Counted from the stretch's first letter, positions 34,613 to 45,777 are shown. The stretch is DNA of 64,000 bases from Ambrosia x helenae (GCA_030844895.1 CM061231.1:132651023-132715022); one strand, 5' to 3'. Notes: generated from the letters alone by a model not told the origin. Numbers and translations are program-made.

Positions 34613-35027
34613 ATGTCGAGGCCAGTGTTCTGTGAATGTGGTAAACCAGCAATCATTCTCACATCCTGGACTGATAGAAACCCAGGTCGCTGGTTCTTTG
34701 CATGTCCTGATCAGGTAATTTGGTGGTGTTGTATGTTTAAATTAGGGCTCCATCTACATCGATCTCTGATACAATGTTGTATGTTTTAATTAGGGTTCCA
34801 GATATAGATTCATTGGGTGGTGTGAAGACAACTGCCAAAGATGTGTGGACATCATACCTCGTTTGTTAAGATCCAAAAACAACTTGGAAGCGAGTAACAC
34901 CAATCTGATGGTTGCAAACATCCAGCTTCAAGAGGAGGTCAAAGCTATCAAGGATCAGGCTATCAAACTAAAAAGGCTCCTGACTATTAGTTGGATAGGA
35001 TTTCTTTTGTATGTGTTGTTGTATTAG
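34613..35027 (+). CDS. GRF-type zinc-finger protein with coiled coil and C-terminal membrane segment
   Basis: Two exons, 34613-34714 and 34794-35027, with a GT..AG intron between codons, give 111 residues. Residues 7-45 match the GRF zinc finger: CECGKPA..., RNPGRWFFACPD, then FIGWCEDNCQRC after the splice. Residues about 60-92 (NLEASNTNLMVANIQLQEEV) form a coiled coil. The last 15 residues are hydrophobic (TISWIGFLLYVLLY), a likely membrane anchor. The frame is intact. GRF fingers bind single-stranded or structured DNA in nucleases and topoisomerases; small plant proteins of this layout have no function I know. Position inside the Mutator TIR suggests an accessory transposition gene. I chose this ATG because an earlier in-frame one (34523) adds residues encoded within the TIR. 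Confidence 0.78.
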
Positions 35028-35480
35028 CAGTGTATGTATTAGAAGCGGTATATGTAGCAGATGGATAGGGTAGCCATCTTAATGAAGCAGTATAGAAGCA
35101 GTGTATGATGCTGCTATCAGACTTTTTTGTAAAAACCTGTTTTGTAAGAATCTATTGTGGTAATGAAAGTGCATAAAATGCACAATTTGGTATTAATATG
35201 TAGATAATGGGTCAAATGCAGATAATAGGTCAAATGTACATGAGATTGTAATGGGTTAAATGGTCAGTTTTTATAATGGGTCAAATGTACATGAGATTGT
35301 AATGGGTTAGATTTTCCTCAGTTTTGATAATGGGTCAAATGGTTTTGTATAATGGTTTAATGCACAGTTTTGACAATGGGTCAAATGGTTTTGCATAATG
35401 GCTTGTAAGAAGCCCTTGTATTATCCAAAACACCTATGGGTCAAATGGTTTTCATATTTGGACAGTTTTGACAAACCACA
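35028..35480. other. Noncoding region inside the Mutator element
   Basis: Presumed 3' region of the GRF gene, followed by loose repeats of 'aatgggtcaaatg' (about eight between 35200 and 35450). No gene visible. Confidence 0.6.
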
Positions 35481-35488
35481 CCCATAAT

Positions 35489-36112
35489 TAGGGCTGTAAA
35501 CAAACCAAACGTTTGGTGAACAGTTCGTAAACCGTTTGGCGGGAAGTTCGTTTGTGTCCGTTTGTTTAATAAATGAACAAACACGAACAAAAAATTCCGT
35601 TTGATTAACTAAACAAACAAACATGAACAAATGTCTTGTTCGTTCGATTGCATTCGTGAACGTTCGGCAATGTGTTTGTTTACGTTCGTTTATTTATATC
35701 CGTTCGTGTATGTTTGTTTATGTTCGATCACTAGTTAAAACTTAAGATAATTATGAACTTTTGAGTTAGGAATATCATGTATTCATGCCTATGCCTAAGT
35801 AATTTTAGATAATTATGTCTAAGTTAATATAATTTGACTTATCGACATTGTTTAGTAGATGTACTTTGTCTAACGGTTAATATTAACAATGTTTTTTAGT
35901 TAGTTGCATATTAAATGTTTGTTTTTGTTTGTTTGTGTTCAAGACCCGTGTTCACGAACAGTTCGCAAACAACTGAATTTCTTAACAAACAAACACAAAC
36001 ATAGAATTATGTTCGTTAGTGTGTTTGTGAACGGTTCGTTAGTCCAAGAAACCTTAACAAACAAACACGAACAAAGCCTTGTTCGTGTTCGTTTGGTTCG
36101 TTTACAGCCCTA
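35489..36112. mobile_element. hAT-type MITE inside the Mutator element
   Basis: 624 bp starting TAGGGCTGTAAACAAACC and ending GGTTCGTTTACAGCCCTA, good terminal inverted repeats, with the octamer cccataat on both sides (35481-35488 and 36113-36120). The arms are long and rich in 'gttcgttt'/'aaacgaac', so much of the element can fold. No transposase. Confidence 0.88.
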
Positions 36113-36333
36113 CCCATAATGGATCAAATGGACAAACCATACTAAACATCCAAATGCAGATTATCCATAATATCATTCAGTACATACCATAAAATAGTTA
36201 GTTCATACATAAACATCAAAAAACCATAGATTCAGTACATACCATAACTATTATCCAAAAACACATAAAAGACCATAAGACCATACATAATGTTTGAAAA
36301 CATCCTAAACACATTAAATACCAAAACTAAAAA

Positions 36334-39300
36334 TTAACCCTGCCCCTTGTCATTGTTACCCTGCACTCCCACATCAGCCTTCTCTTTTCTTCCCCTTTTC
36401 CCAGCCTTCTTACCCTGAACCTTTTGCACCTTCTCAGTCTGGCCCTTACAAGTCATTTGGTTATGACCTGGGTTTCCACACTTGCCACAAGTTGTCTTGG
36501 TGTTCTTCTTTGATAGTTTTCCTCCTCTTGAAACATCTTCCATTTCAAATGCTGACCTCTTCCTTACTTTCTTTGGTCTACCCACCTGGGTGTGATGATT
36601 AGGTGGCAATAATGTTGTTGGAACTTTACACTTAGGCCACAGAGCCCTGCCATTAATGGGGTTGATCTTGAAGGAGTAGACTTGTCTCCACCTCTCCATT
36701 GTGTACACTGGATTAACCCAGCTTTCCAATGCACCAACTCTGCCACCATTAGTAGATTTGAACCATAAAGTAGCGACTACATGTCTACATGGCATCCCTG
36801 TGCATACATACACAATCAGAATTATGGACATTATAAAACATTAGTAAACAGAATTATAACAACTTCTTACCTGTTATTTCCCAACCTCTACATGCACAAG
36901 TTTCCTGTTGCAAATCAACAACTCTTGTGTGACCTGGTTTACCACTAACCCCATATTTATCCCCCCATTCCACTGAACACTGTAAAAGGTAGCATCTTTT
37001 TTAATTGTCTCAAACACTTCTGTGGCCCTAGGTGTCAAAAGTCCTTCACTGGTTTCTATATCTTTCAACACAACAACAATTCTCTTCATACAATACTCCC
37101 TAATGTACTCTAGGGCATGAATAATTGGCTTGTCTCTACCTTCCATAATCTTTCCATTAAATGATTCACACATATTGTTAAGTAACATGTCAGTTTGTCC
37201 CCTACCTGTGGTTTCAATGTATATTATTCTAATGGACTTATCAATCAAAGCAAATACTTTATATAGATTGTAAAGTTCATACCAGTAAAATGAGACCTAC
37301 TCCAATGCAGAGGTGGGATTTTGGACAACCACAAATGTGCTGCCTTGTTCACAGACTTTAACTCATTCATGGCAGTAGTAAACTCTGGTATAGTTGTTGC
37401 ACTAGCACATTTCCACAGTAAATCTTTATAAAACTTGCCTCTGAATGTTGGCTTCATATTCTCATGAATGTGCCTAAGACAGTACCTATGCTTAGCACAA
37501 GGATACAACCATGAAAGTGAAGGAAGTAGGCCCTAGTAAACATGTAAACAAGTGTTATGTCATTAATAAGTATGTAAATAATAATCATTAACTATGTATT
37601 ATGTAAACAAGGGTTACCTTTTGCCTATCACTGATGAAAGTGAATCTTGAGTTTCTACCCAAGCCTAAGTCATCACCCAACAGATCCAAAAACCATAACC
37701 AGGCATTGTAATTTTCTGCTTCTACTATTGCATAACAAACTGGATATATACCATTGTTAGGGTCAACACCCACTGCACTTAAGATCTGGACAGGATAAGG
37801 CCCTTTCATGAAAGCACCATCTAGACCAAGAAAATCCCTACCTATTTCCTTAAAACCCTCTTTCAAAGCACCCAAACAAACATATATCCTTTTGAACTTT
37901 CTTGTGTTTTCAGTTGTATCAGTATCTCTTTCAACTTCTATTTTAACAGTAGTACGTGGGTTTTTATCTTTCAACTCCAATACATAATCCCTCAACATAG
38001 CATACTGAGATGTGTAATCCCCTTCCACAATCTTCTTTGCTTGTGACTTAGCCCTATATGCTTTCATCCTAGAGATCCCAAGTTCGTATTTCCTTTGAAA
38101 CTGTTCTTGAACAGCTTTAACAGGAATATCTGGATTTTCCTCAATCTGATCTAAGAGTTGTTGAGATAGAAATGTAGATGTGCAAGCAGTAATCTTTCTG
38201 GTCTGAACACATTTATGTTCCTCAACTAAAGTCTTGACCACCCATGATTCATCCTTTTTAACTTTAGATACTAAAAGCTACCAGGGGCATTGAAACTCTA
38301 ATGGATTTGTTTTATTCCCCCTCCCACCAACATTTTTATCAGAAGACCCTTTAACTTTACCCTTGTTAACAAGAGGACCTTTGTGAAACCCTTTTTTAAC
38401 AGCATCCCCCTTAACTTTGTTTTTGTTCACAGCAGCCCCCTTATCACCATCCCCCTTTGGTTTTTTAGCACTTTTCCCTTTGTCTGGTGCTTGACTAGCA
38501 ACATGAACTCCAAAGTCATCAACCTCAAATTCTGGTAAACATCCATGACACTCTGCCCTAACCCTTTGTTTATCATTTTTAATAATTACAATTTGCCTTC
38601 TACTCTCAACAGCATATTTTTTTTTATCAATTTCTTAACTTCATCTTTAGTTCCAAAGACTTGTGACACAAAAAAAAAACAGCTCTATTCTCACTTGCTT
38701 TTGCCTTTCTAAGTCTGTTTAGCTGTTTTCTCCTAACACTTGTTTCATTGTCATCAGATTCTGACCCACTTGGGAAGAAATCATTTTGTAACCCTTCATC
38801 ATCAATATCCCAATCATCATGTTGATTACCTACATTATCATCCACATCATAGTCAACATGCATTCTGTAATCACTCATATCTACTTCATGATCGGGCATC
38901 AACTATGTAGTCTGAGTCACTGTCTTCATTATCATGTGCTTCTTCCTTATCACTCCCATCACTCCCATCACCTACTATAACTTCTTCATCAACTACAGGT
39001 CCATTATCATATATAAACATATCCTGATCAACCTCCAATTCAGTTACACTACACCTACCAACCTTAGCAGAATCTCCAGCATCAGCATTTTGAGTAACAC
39101 CACTAAACTGCCCACCATCAACCTTAGAAGATTGGCCTACATTAAGGTTTCTTACAACCTTTAACTTTGCAGGGACTATTGCATAAGGTCTAGTTTCATC
39201 TATTTCTTCAATGGTAACAGTCCTAGGTTTACTAGGTGACAACAAAAAGTCTTTAATGTTTTCTAAACCATGAATACTATAGACATTGATTATCTTATGC

Positions 39301-39742
39301 ATTTCCACATGTTTGGCTAAGTTCAAAACATCTTGATCAGAACTTAAATCCTCTAATCCATCATCTAAATTCTTCTGAGGATTTTGGAAATAGTAGTATA
39401 TAGCATTAACACTAGAATAACCTAACAGATTTACCATGTCTGAAATTTCATGCATTGATAGAAGATTGATGTCAATGTAGTCCACAAAATCGATCCTACC
39501 CCTTTCATAAGTACGTCCTGGACTCTTGGTTAACTTTCCACCATGATAAAGTCGTATGGTGAAGAGATTAGGCATATGATCTGCAAACAACAAAAAAATT
39601 CAAATTTTTTTAAAAAATTGATCTTTTCAGGTAAAAAAAAAACATAGTATACTAGGGTCAGAGACTTACAATAGGGTTCGTAATCATCATCATCTTGATC
39701 ACGAATATACCATCCTACTATTCTCTCTTGATCATTCGCCAT
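36334..39742 (-). pseudogene. MuDR-type transposase gene, near-complete but interrupted
   Basis: Exon 1 (39742-39670) joins in frame to 39580 onwards. It gives a PB1-like N-terminal domain (FTIRLYHGGKL, ...YIDINLLSMHEISDMVNLLGY), then an acidic region. Next come the MuDR DNA-binding region and MULE DDE domain: FLGLDGAFMKGPYPVQ (first Asp), TFISDRQK (second), CESFNGKIMEGRDKP (Glu). A SWIM finger (CACRGWEITGMPCRHV, split by an intron at about 36797-36868) and a terminal zinc knuckle (CGKCGNPGHNQMTC) follow, with a basic tail. Breaks: a frameshift near 38890, another near 38630-38645, and a TAG at 38278-38280 in the conserved CPW.LLVSK stretch. All catalytic residues remain, so the element decayed recently or one of these is a sequence or splice issue. 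Confidence 0.85.
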
Positions 39743-39839
39743 AGATTCAGTGTTTTTCGAGTGGAATTGAGGGATGAAAGTTTAGAGTTTATTTTGTTTA
39801 GAGGGAATTTGATCGAGTTGAATGTTGATATCAGTATAA

Positions 39840-40068
39840 GGGAAGGGTTTTAACAGGGGGGAAATCAAAATAGGAGGTGAAATGTCAATAATACCCTCAT
39901 GTGCCCTTCACGTGACTTGACTTAACAGGAAAATCTAACCACGTTAGTGTTAAAGGACTAATTTTCAAATATTTTAAAACATACAGGACGATTCTCATCA
40001 CTTTTAAAGTTTAAGGACATCTATTGAAAAAACAGGTAAACATAAAGGACAATTTATGTAATTTTTCC
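39840..40068 (-). repeat. Right terminal inverted repeat of the Mutator element
   Basis: Inverted copy of 34323-34551. The transposase start codon (39742, minus strand) lies just inside, so this TIR should hold the transposase promoter. Confidence 0.9.
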
Positions 40069-40285
40069 TTTTTTATAATAGTTTTATCTATCTTTAGATA
40101 GAAAATTAAATTGGAGAGAGAAAAGAAGAAAGAGAAAGTAGTTAGTTACTTAAAATGAGAGAAAATTATTGGATTAAAGAAGTACTAAATTGCCCTTTAT
40201 TTAAACTAACCAATTAATTAAAGTTGATATTATTTACAATCATGTTATTAGAGATCGATGGCTATAAAGTGGTTCCTATTTGAAC

Positions 40286-40293
<8 letters not shown>

Positions 40294-40355
<62 letters not shown>
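40294..40355. repeat. (TA)n microsatellite, about 62 bp
   Basis: Pure TA repeat bordering the right end of element D. Comparable tracts lie at 22634-22656, 31699-31749, 32196-32221 and 32641-32672. Confidence 0.95.
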
Positions 40356-40357
<2 letters not shown>

Positions 40358-40369
40358 AACGCAGTTAAT

Positions 40370-40540
40370 CCCATCAATAGCAAAAGCTAAGGTAGGGTCT
40401 GAGGAGGGTAAGTTGTAGACAACCTTACCTTTACCCCGTGGGAATAGAGAGACTGCTTCCAATGAGACCCCCGACTCAATAGTGGTTTTGTATCAAGCCT
40501 TGGACATAAGACACATAACACTTAGAAACCGGGACAATCC
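40370..40540 (-). mobile_element. SINE-like fragment
   Basis: aaggtagggtctgaggaggg, then gtagacaaccttaccttta and gagagactgcttccaatgag, resembles in reverse the conserved body of TS-type tRNA-derived plant SINEs. The tRNA-like head is not preserved clearly. Confidence 0.5.
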
Positions 40541-40726
40541 CGATTGGTGCATGTACCCCCTTGTCTTTTGGCTGTCAACGTCATCACCTGATGTATGATT
40601 AACCGTCCGTCATTTTTAACGTTATTTTCATGAAATTAGTAAAATAACGTTAAAATTAGTGCAACTTTACTTTTGCCCCCCAGGGCCACACATATATACA
40701 TTATATGTGCACAGCCGTAAACAAAG

Positions 40727-40728
40727 CT

Positions 40729-40780
<52 letters not shown>
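40727..40780. repeat. Compound (TA)n(TG)n microsatellite
   Basis: TA repeat passing directly into a TG repeat. It borders the single-arm copy of element B to its right. ORFs here are translations of the repeat. Confidence 0.95.
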
Positions 40781-40792
40781 GCCCTCCAAAAT

Positions 40793-41050
40793 GAAGGATA
40801 GGGAGAAAACCCTCCAAAATGAAAAAACTCTAGAAAACCCTCAAAAAAACCTACTTCCCGAGCTTTTTTTTTTTTTAAAAAAAAATTAGGGCATGTAATA
40901 TACATGTTTTTAAGTGTTTTGAGCCAAAAAAATCAAAAAAGCGCCGAAGGGTTTTTTTTTTAAAAAAAAAAATAAGTTTTGCATCATAACATATGTTACC
41001 AGTGCAAAAATAAGCTAACATGTGTTATGATGCAAAACTTATTTTTTTTT
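40793..41050 (+). mobile_element. Second, incomplete copy of the element B family
   Basis: Matches the left arm of element B (gagaaaaccctc..., tagggcatgtaatatacat, gtttttaagtgttttgagcc, aaaaaagcgccga). It then ends in a different centre, a hairpin with arms aataagttttgcatcataac / gttatgatgcaaaacttatt. The second arm is missing. Confidence 0.7.
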
Positions 41051-41253
41051 AATGGACCCAAACTAACAGAGGTCTAACTCCGTTAATGTGATGCTGATGT
41101 GGCATCCTAGGTGGCAAAATGATCCTACGTGGCATCCGACATGGCATCCAAGGTGACAAAATGATCATACGTGGCATCCTAGGTGGCAAAATTGATCCTA
41201 CGTGGCATGCCACGTCAGCACCACACTAACGGAGTTAGACCTCGGTCCATTAT
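41051..41253. mobile_element. Inverted-repeat MITE with tandem 'gtggcatcc' centre
   Basis: The left end aatggacccaaactaacaga (then ggtctaactccgttaatgtg) pairs with the right end gacctcggtccatt (preceded by cactaacggagtta). The centre has four copies of 'cctacgtggcatcc' or 'cctaggtggcaaaa'. Target duplication not found. Confidence 0.7.
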
Positions 41254-41689
41254 ATTCCAATACGTCGAAAGTTTGGACCACCATTGGTAATTTTCGTAGT
41301 TGGGACTGTTATTGGCCAATAGTCAATAGTTGGGATTATTTATTTCCATTCTTCCTTAAATAAAATAAAATAAAAACTAATATATCGTTAATTCATTACA
41401 AACTTATAATATGTTTATTTTTATATATACATTTTAATATAAATTTTATAAAAATAAAGGCACATCCAACAAATTGTTCGGAAGATTTTATATTTTAAAC
41501 AATTTTAAATTGATATTGAAATAATATATATAGAACACTATAGATATTTTTATTAAACATTATATATTAAAACTTACACACACATATGTACATATATAAT
41601 TAATGTTATAGTATGAAAAAGAAGAATATCATTTCATTGGTTTATTAGAAACAGAGCCATTGCGACGTGCTTATACTTACATCAAGATG

Positions 41690-42190
41690 TATTTTTTTTT
41701 TTAAATCGAGTTGTGAGCAGTACTAAAAGACAAACATACATGCTATTAAAGTTGCATTGCATTTGTGTATTTTATACATTGATATCGTTTACCTTTTTCT
41801 TTATTCAAATTTTGTATATATTGTTTCAAAGTGTTTTATTATCTATAAAATTTCGACAAGCCGTTGAGACATGACTACTTATATAATTTTTTTTTTTTTT
41901 TCCAAAATTGAGTCGTGAGCATGAATGTTAAAGTAATTGATACACACACGTACATTTTATTAACGCTATATCACATTTTTGTTTTCTTTTTCTATGTCGT
42001 TTACTCTTTTTGTTATTTTAATTTCAAATATACTGTTTGAAGTTTCTATTATTATCTATAAAACTTTAACAAGTCGTTAGGACATACCTACTTTTTCTAC
42101 AAAATTCCAATTTATGAATGGTGATGTCATCTATCAAAACACAAACATATATGTTATTAAAGTTGCCTTGCATTTAAGTTTTTTCTTTAT
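41690..42190. repeat. Degenerate tandem repeat, period about 200 bp
   Basis: Three diverged units start near 41702, 41905 and 42105. Each has 'gagtcgtgagca'-like, 'acaaacatacatgctattaa', 'tattatctataaaa' and 'caagtcgttaggacat'-like blocks in the same order. The flanking 41254-41690 and 42191-43350 show no gene. Confidence 0.6.
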
Positions 42191-43350
42191 ATAGTCGTCA
42201 CATCACATGGACACTTGACATGTGAAAATGGTGTGGTGAATTTATCCCATTTGACATGGCGATTATATGCGTGCGCGCGCACACACATATATTTGTGTGT
42301 GGGTAAATAATGCTTCCTCAAAATTTCCTCGCCTGATACATATAACTTGGAACCAATTAACGCAACCTTTCACGCATCGACTCAGGATTAAGCCTTTCAC
42401 GCACCAATTCATGTACCGCTACATGTGGTCTAATGAGACGCTGTTACGATTTTGTAAAAGTTCTATTTTTTCGAATTGGTCGTCAAATATAGTTGATTTT
42501 TCTTTACCATGACACACCGAATGGATGTCTATATAACATAGGTACGAGTATTGTATTTGTTTTAATTGTTTTTCATGACGTGGTGGTATAAAATTCTTTG
42601 AAAACAACGTTGTATTCGTAATAGACTAGTTTTTTTGGTACCACAAGCTATAATTACTGCCGGCACGCTAACAATGTTATCCCTTACTGAGTTCTTTTTA
42701 TGATTTTTTGTCGATATCCTTTTGTCCATCTCTTTTGGTTGTTATACTGAGTGCTGGTATGTATCGTGCCGGTCATGTAACTAACTAAACCAAAAGTGCA
42801 AGGAATCCGGCTTGTTAGCTAGTTACATAGATGAACATTTTTATACATAACCGGGTTAAATCACGGGCCGAATGTATCATTTTAATAGATGCATACAATG
42901 GTACTTTAATATATTCAAAAAGTTTAGTGGCCTGTTCAACGGCACTTCAAGTTAAGTGATTATTGAAAAACAAAAATCAACACGGTAAATAAGGTAGATG
43001 CTATGAATCGAAACATCCTTTTATGTGTCAAAAAACAATATCATTTGCTTTGAATATTTTATGAAAACTTTACAGCTAATAATATAGTACCAACTACAAA
43101 ACTACTTGGGGAAATTTAAAAACCACAGTAAATATGTTGCCATTTTTTGGAATGGGTTTTAGAAAGATAAGTTGGATTTGTATGTAAAAAAGTTGAAAGT
43201 AATAAATATATAGATTGCACGCCAGCCACGCGGAGAAAGCAAGCTTTGATGTGTTTGGGGAAATCAATGAAGATTTTGCTTCTGTTTCTCTCCATCAAGT
43301 TTTAGTATCATCACTACCACCATCAGTCCATCACTATCTTTTCCTACTCT
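42191..43350. other. Upstream region of the ACL5-type gene
   Basis: AT-rich noncoding sequence with a (GC)(AC) alternating run near 42270-42290. No repeat boundaries or genes recognised. Regulatory elements for the gene should lie here. Confidence 0.5.
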
Positions 43351-43359
43351 TTACTTGGT

Positions 43360-43366
43360 TATAAAA
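43360..43366 (+). promoter_or_regulatory. Probable TATA box of the thermospermine synthase gene
   Basis: TATAAAA 67 bp upstream of the ATG, followed by a short 5' leader with no upstream ATG. This is a fitting core promoter distance for a plant gene. Confidence 0.6.
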
Positions 43367-43433
43367 CCATTCAAAACCCTCATACCAAACACACCACTCA
43401 TTCCTCTATACCTTCTTACTCATATACTAAAAA

Positions 43434-45777
43434 ATGGGTGAAATTTCTTGTGCTAATGGTAATGGGATTGGAAATGGGAATGGTAATAGTAATGGTAATG
43501 GTAATGGTAATGGTAATGGGAATGGGAATGGGAATGGGAATAGTAATGGTAATGGTAATGGTAATGGTAATGGGAATGGGAATGCATATACTCAGAGGAA
43601 AAGTTGTTGGTATGAGGAAGAGATTGAAGAGAACTTAAGATGGTGTTTTGCTCTTAATAGGTTTGTTTTACATAAATGTTTTTTTTTTCTTATGTTATAT
43701 AACTATATAAGCATTGAAAACAAAAGAAAATGCGTCATTACTGCCTAATTATTTGGATTAAGCAAATCAATGCAAATTTACGAGCCAGTTCAACAATATG
43801 TAGTCAGTAAAGGTTCTACGTATCAGACGGGAATTCTCGTAGTACAGTTTGTTCTTGTTTTTTAAAAAAATTTAATTGTGTCTTATAATATTATATGCTA
43901 CGTAAACTATGTGAAAATGTCTTATGTCTCAATAGTCAATACTGCCTTTTGGCTAAAAGTTTTTGTATTGGAAAAGTTGAGATACTTTTGCATGTCCAAT
44001 AATATATTTTTAAATTTGTATGCAGTATACTTCACACAGGAGCCACTCAGTTCCAAGACATTCAACTTTTGGACACCAAACCCTTTGGGAAGGTACTTAA
44101 ATTTTACTTTTTTTATTTTGCTTGTATATATATATATATATATATATTTGTCCATTTAGTCCATGCAAATTGGACAAACAACTTGCTTAATATATAACTA
44201 GTGATTTATATCACAGGCTCTAGTGATAGATGGAAAGTTGCAGAGTGCAGAGATAGATGAATTCATCTACCACGAATCTCTTGTTCATCCACCACTTCTA
44301 CATCATCCAAAGTATAACTCCCATTCTTTACATGCTATCCATCTTCTTTTTCGATACAAATCGCACTGTTTAACATTGGAATTCATATAGTTATAACACA
44401 AGTTATTTAATTTATGATAATTAAATTCAAATGAATATTTTGTTCAGTCCCAAGACAGTATTTATTATGGGGGGAGGTGAGGGTTCTACTGCAAGAGAAC
44501 TACTTAGGCACAAAACTGTGGAAAAAGTTGTCATGTGTGACATTGATGAGGTGACATTCTTCATTACTTGATCACAATATATTATGTTCCTATAAAGAGT
44601 ATGCATAAGTCGTATAATCATGTTCTACTACAATTATTCGTATTTTATAAACAGGAAGTGGTTGAATTTTGCAAGTCTTATTTGGCGGTTAACAGTGAAG
44701 CTTTCGGCGATCCAAGACTTGAGGTCATAATCAATGATGCAAGGTTAGAAATATTTATTTAACGTATTTTATACGGTTCGTGAGTGAAAATATTAGTAAA
44801 TTGATGTATAACTATATGTTTGCAGCGCGGAACTAGTGAAGAGAGAAGATAAATATGATGTGATTGTAGGGGACTTGGCAGATCCCATTGAAGGAGGCCC
44901 ATGTTACCAGCTCTACACCAAGAACTTCTATGAGCAAACCGTTAAACCAAAACTCACGCATGATGGAATTTTTGTTACACAGGTAAAATTACAAAAGACA
45001 ACATTATAGGAACCAAATATATGGTTAATGTCACTCAGAAAAATATATTAATAATGCCTATATAGACAATATTTTCTACAAAATTAGGGGAGCATATGAG
45101 GGTAACAATAATTGATTTTGCGCAGGCTGGACCAGCTGGTGTCATTAGCCACACAGAAGTATTTTCTTGTATTTTCAATACTCTCAAGCAGGTTTTCAAA
45201 TGTGTGTTTCGTATTTTAGTTTGCGTTAATTTGACAAACAGCCATGCTTCAATGTAAGTTTCTAATGTTGCCCAAATGGTAAACAGATGTCGTGCCATAC
45301 TCTGCTCACATTCCATCCTATGCTGACATGTGGGGATGGGTCATGGTAATCTTACTATATGCCTTTAACTTTCACAAAAGGGCGGATCAGTCGATCCTTT
45401 TATATTAAAATCCCCATTGAAGTCAATCACATATGCATGTAACTTGACAACAGGCATCAGATTACCCAATCACACTTAGCCCAGATGAGCTGGATTTGAG
45501 AATGAAACAAAGGATGAAAGGAGAGAATAGATACCTTGATGGCAAAACATTTGTTGCAGCCTCTACTTTGAGCAAAGCAGTTAGAAAATCGTAAGAGCTT
45601 GAGTGTTTTTTTTGGTTAACTTTGTGATATGATCCATTCCATCTTTTATAAATATGAACATGGTTCAATTCATATGTTTGCAGATTGGATGATGAAACAC
45701 ATGTGTACACTGAGGGTTCAGCAAGGTTCATCTATGGGCATGGAAATGGTTCAGCTAAGAAGCTTAACCATAATTGA
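43434..45777 (+). CDS. ACL5: Thermospermine synthase (ACL5-type aminopropyltransferase)
   Basis: Ten exons: 43434-43660, 44026-44092, 44217-44311, 44448-44550, 44655-44743, 44826-44982, 45126-45201, 45287-45345, 45454-45590, 45684-45777. All introns are GT..AG and all phases join, giving 367 residues. It transfers an aminopropyl group from decarboxylated S-adenosylmethionine to spermidine; in Arabidopsis this controls xylem differentiation. Signatures: HTGATQFQDIQLLDTKPFGK, VIDGKLQSAEIDEFIYHE, the nucleotide-binding loop VFIMGGGEGSTARELLRHK, VVMCDIDEEVVEFCK, and VGDLADPIEGGPCYQLYTK with the catalytic Asp. The sequence follows ACL5 rather than spermidine synthase throughout (GPCYQLYTK, HIPSYADMWGWVMAS). 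Odd feature: residues about 8-50 are a near-pure Asn-Gly repeat. No stop or frameshift is visible; it is probably functional. Confidence 0.93.
43459..43582 (+). repeat. Coding hexanucleotide repeat (GGTAAT/GGGAAT)n
   Basis: About 20 hexamer units within exon 1 of the ACL5-type gene encode alternating Gly and Asn with occasional Ser. The unit is six bases, so length changes stay in frame. Confidence 0.95.

Larger units (their letters stand above)
34323..40068 (-). mobile_element. Mutator-like element (MuDR type) with 229-bp terminal inverted repeats
   Basis: The terminal repeats at 34323-34551 and 39840-40068 are about 90 percent identical by eye in inverted orientation, starting GGAAAAATTACA. 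They are flanked by the identical 9-mer ttttttata (34314-34322 and 40069-40077). A 9-bp duplication with long TIRs is diagnostic for Mutator. It carries a transposase gene on the minus strand (36334-39742), starting about 100 bp inside the right TIR, and a convergent + strand gene (34613-35027) starting about 60 bp inside the left TIR. This is the same arrangement as maize MuDR mudrA and mudrB, although the second gene is of a different family as far as I can tell. An hAT MITE sits between them. Confidence 0.92.
32673..40293. mobile_element. Element D: (TA)n-bordered element split by a Mutator insertion
   Basis: The left end AGGATTGAGATCAAATAGGA and the reverse-complemented right end AGGGTAGGGTTCAAATAGGA share, after small differences, TCAAATAGGAACCACT. 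Both abut (TA)n tracts (32641-32672 and 40294-40355). Without the Mutator element (34323-40068 plus one target copy) D would be about 1.87 kb. Its interior (33300-34290) is noncoding, with recurring 'gtgtataat' words and a 67-bp tandem repeat. It may be a decayed relative of element A. Confidence 0.65.
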
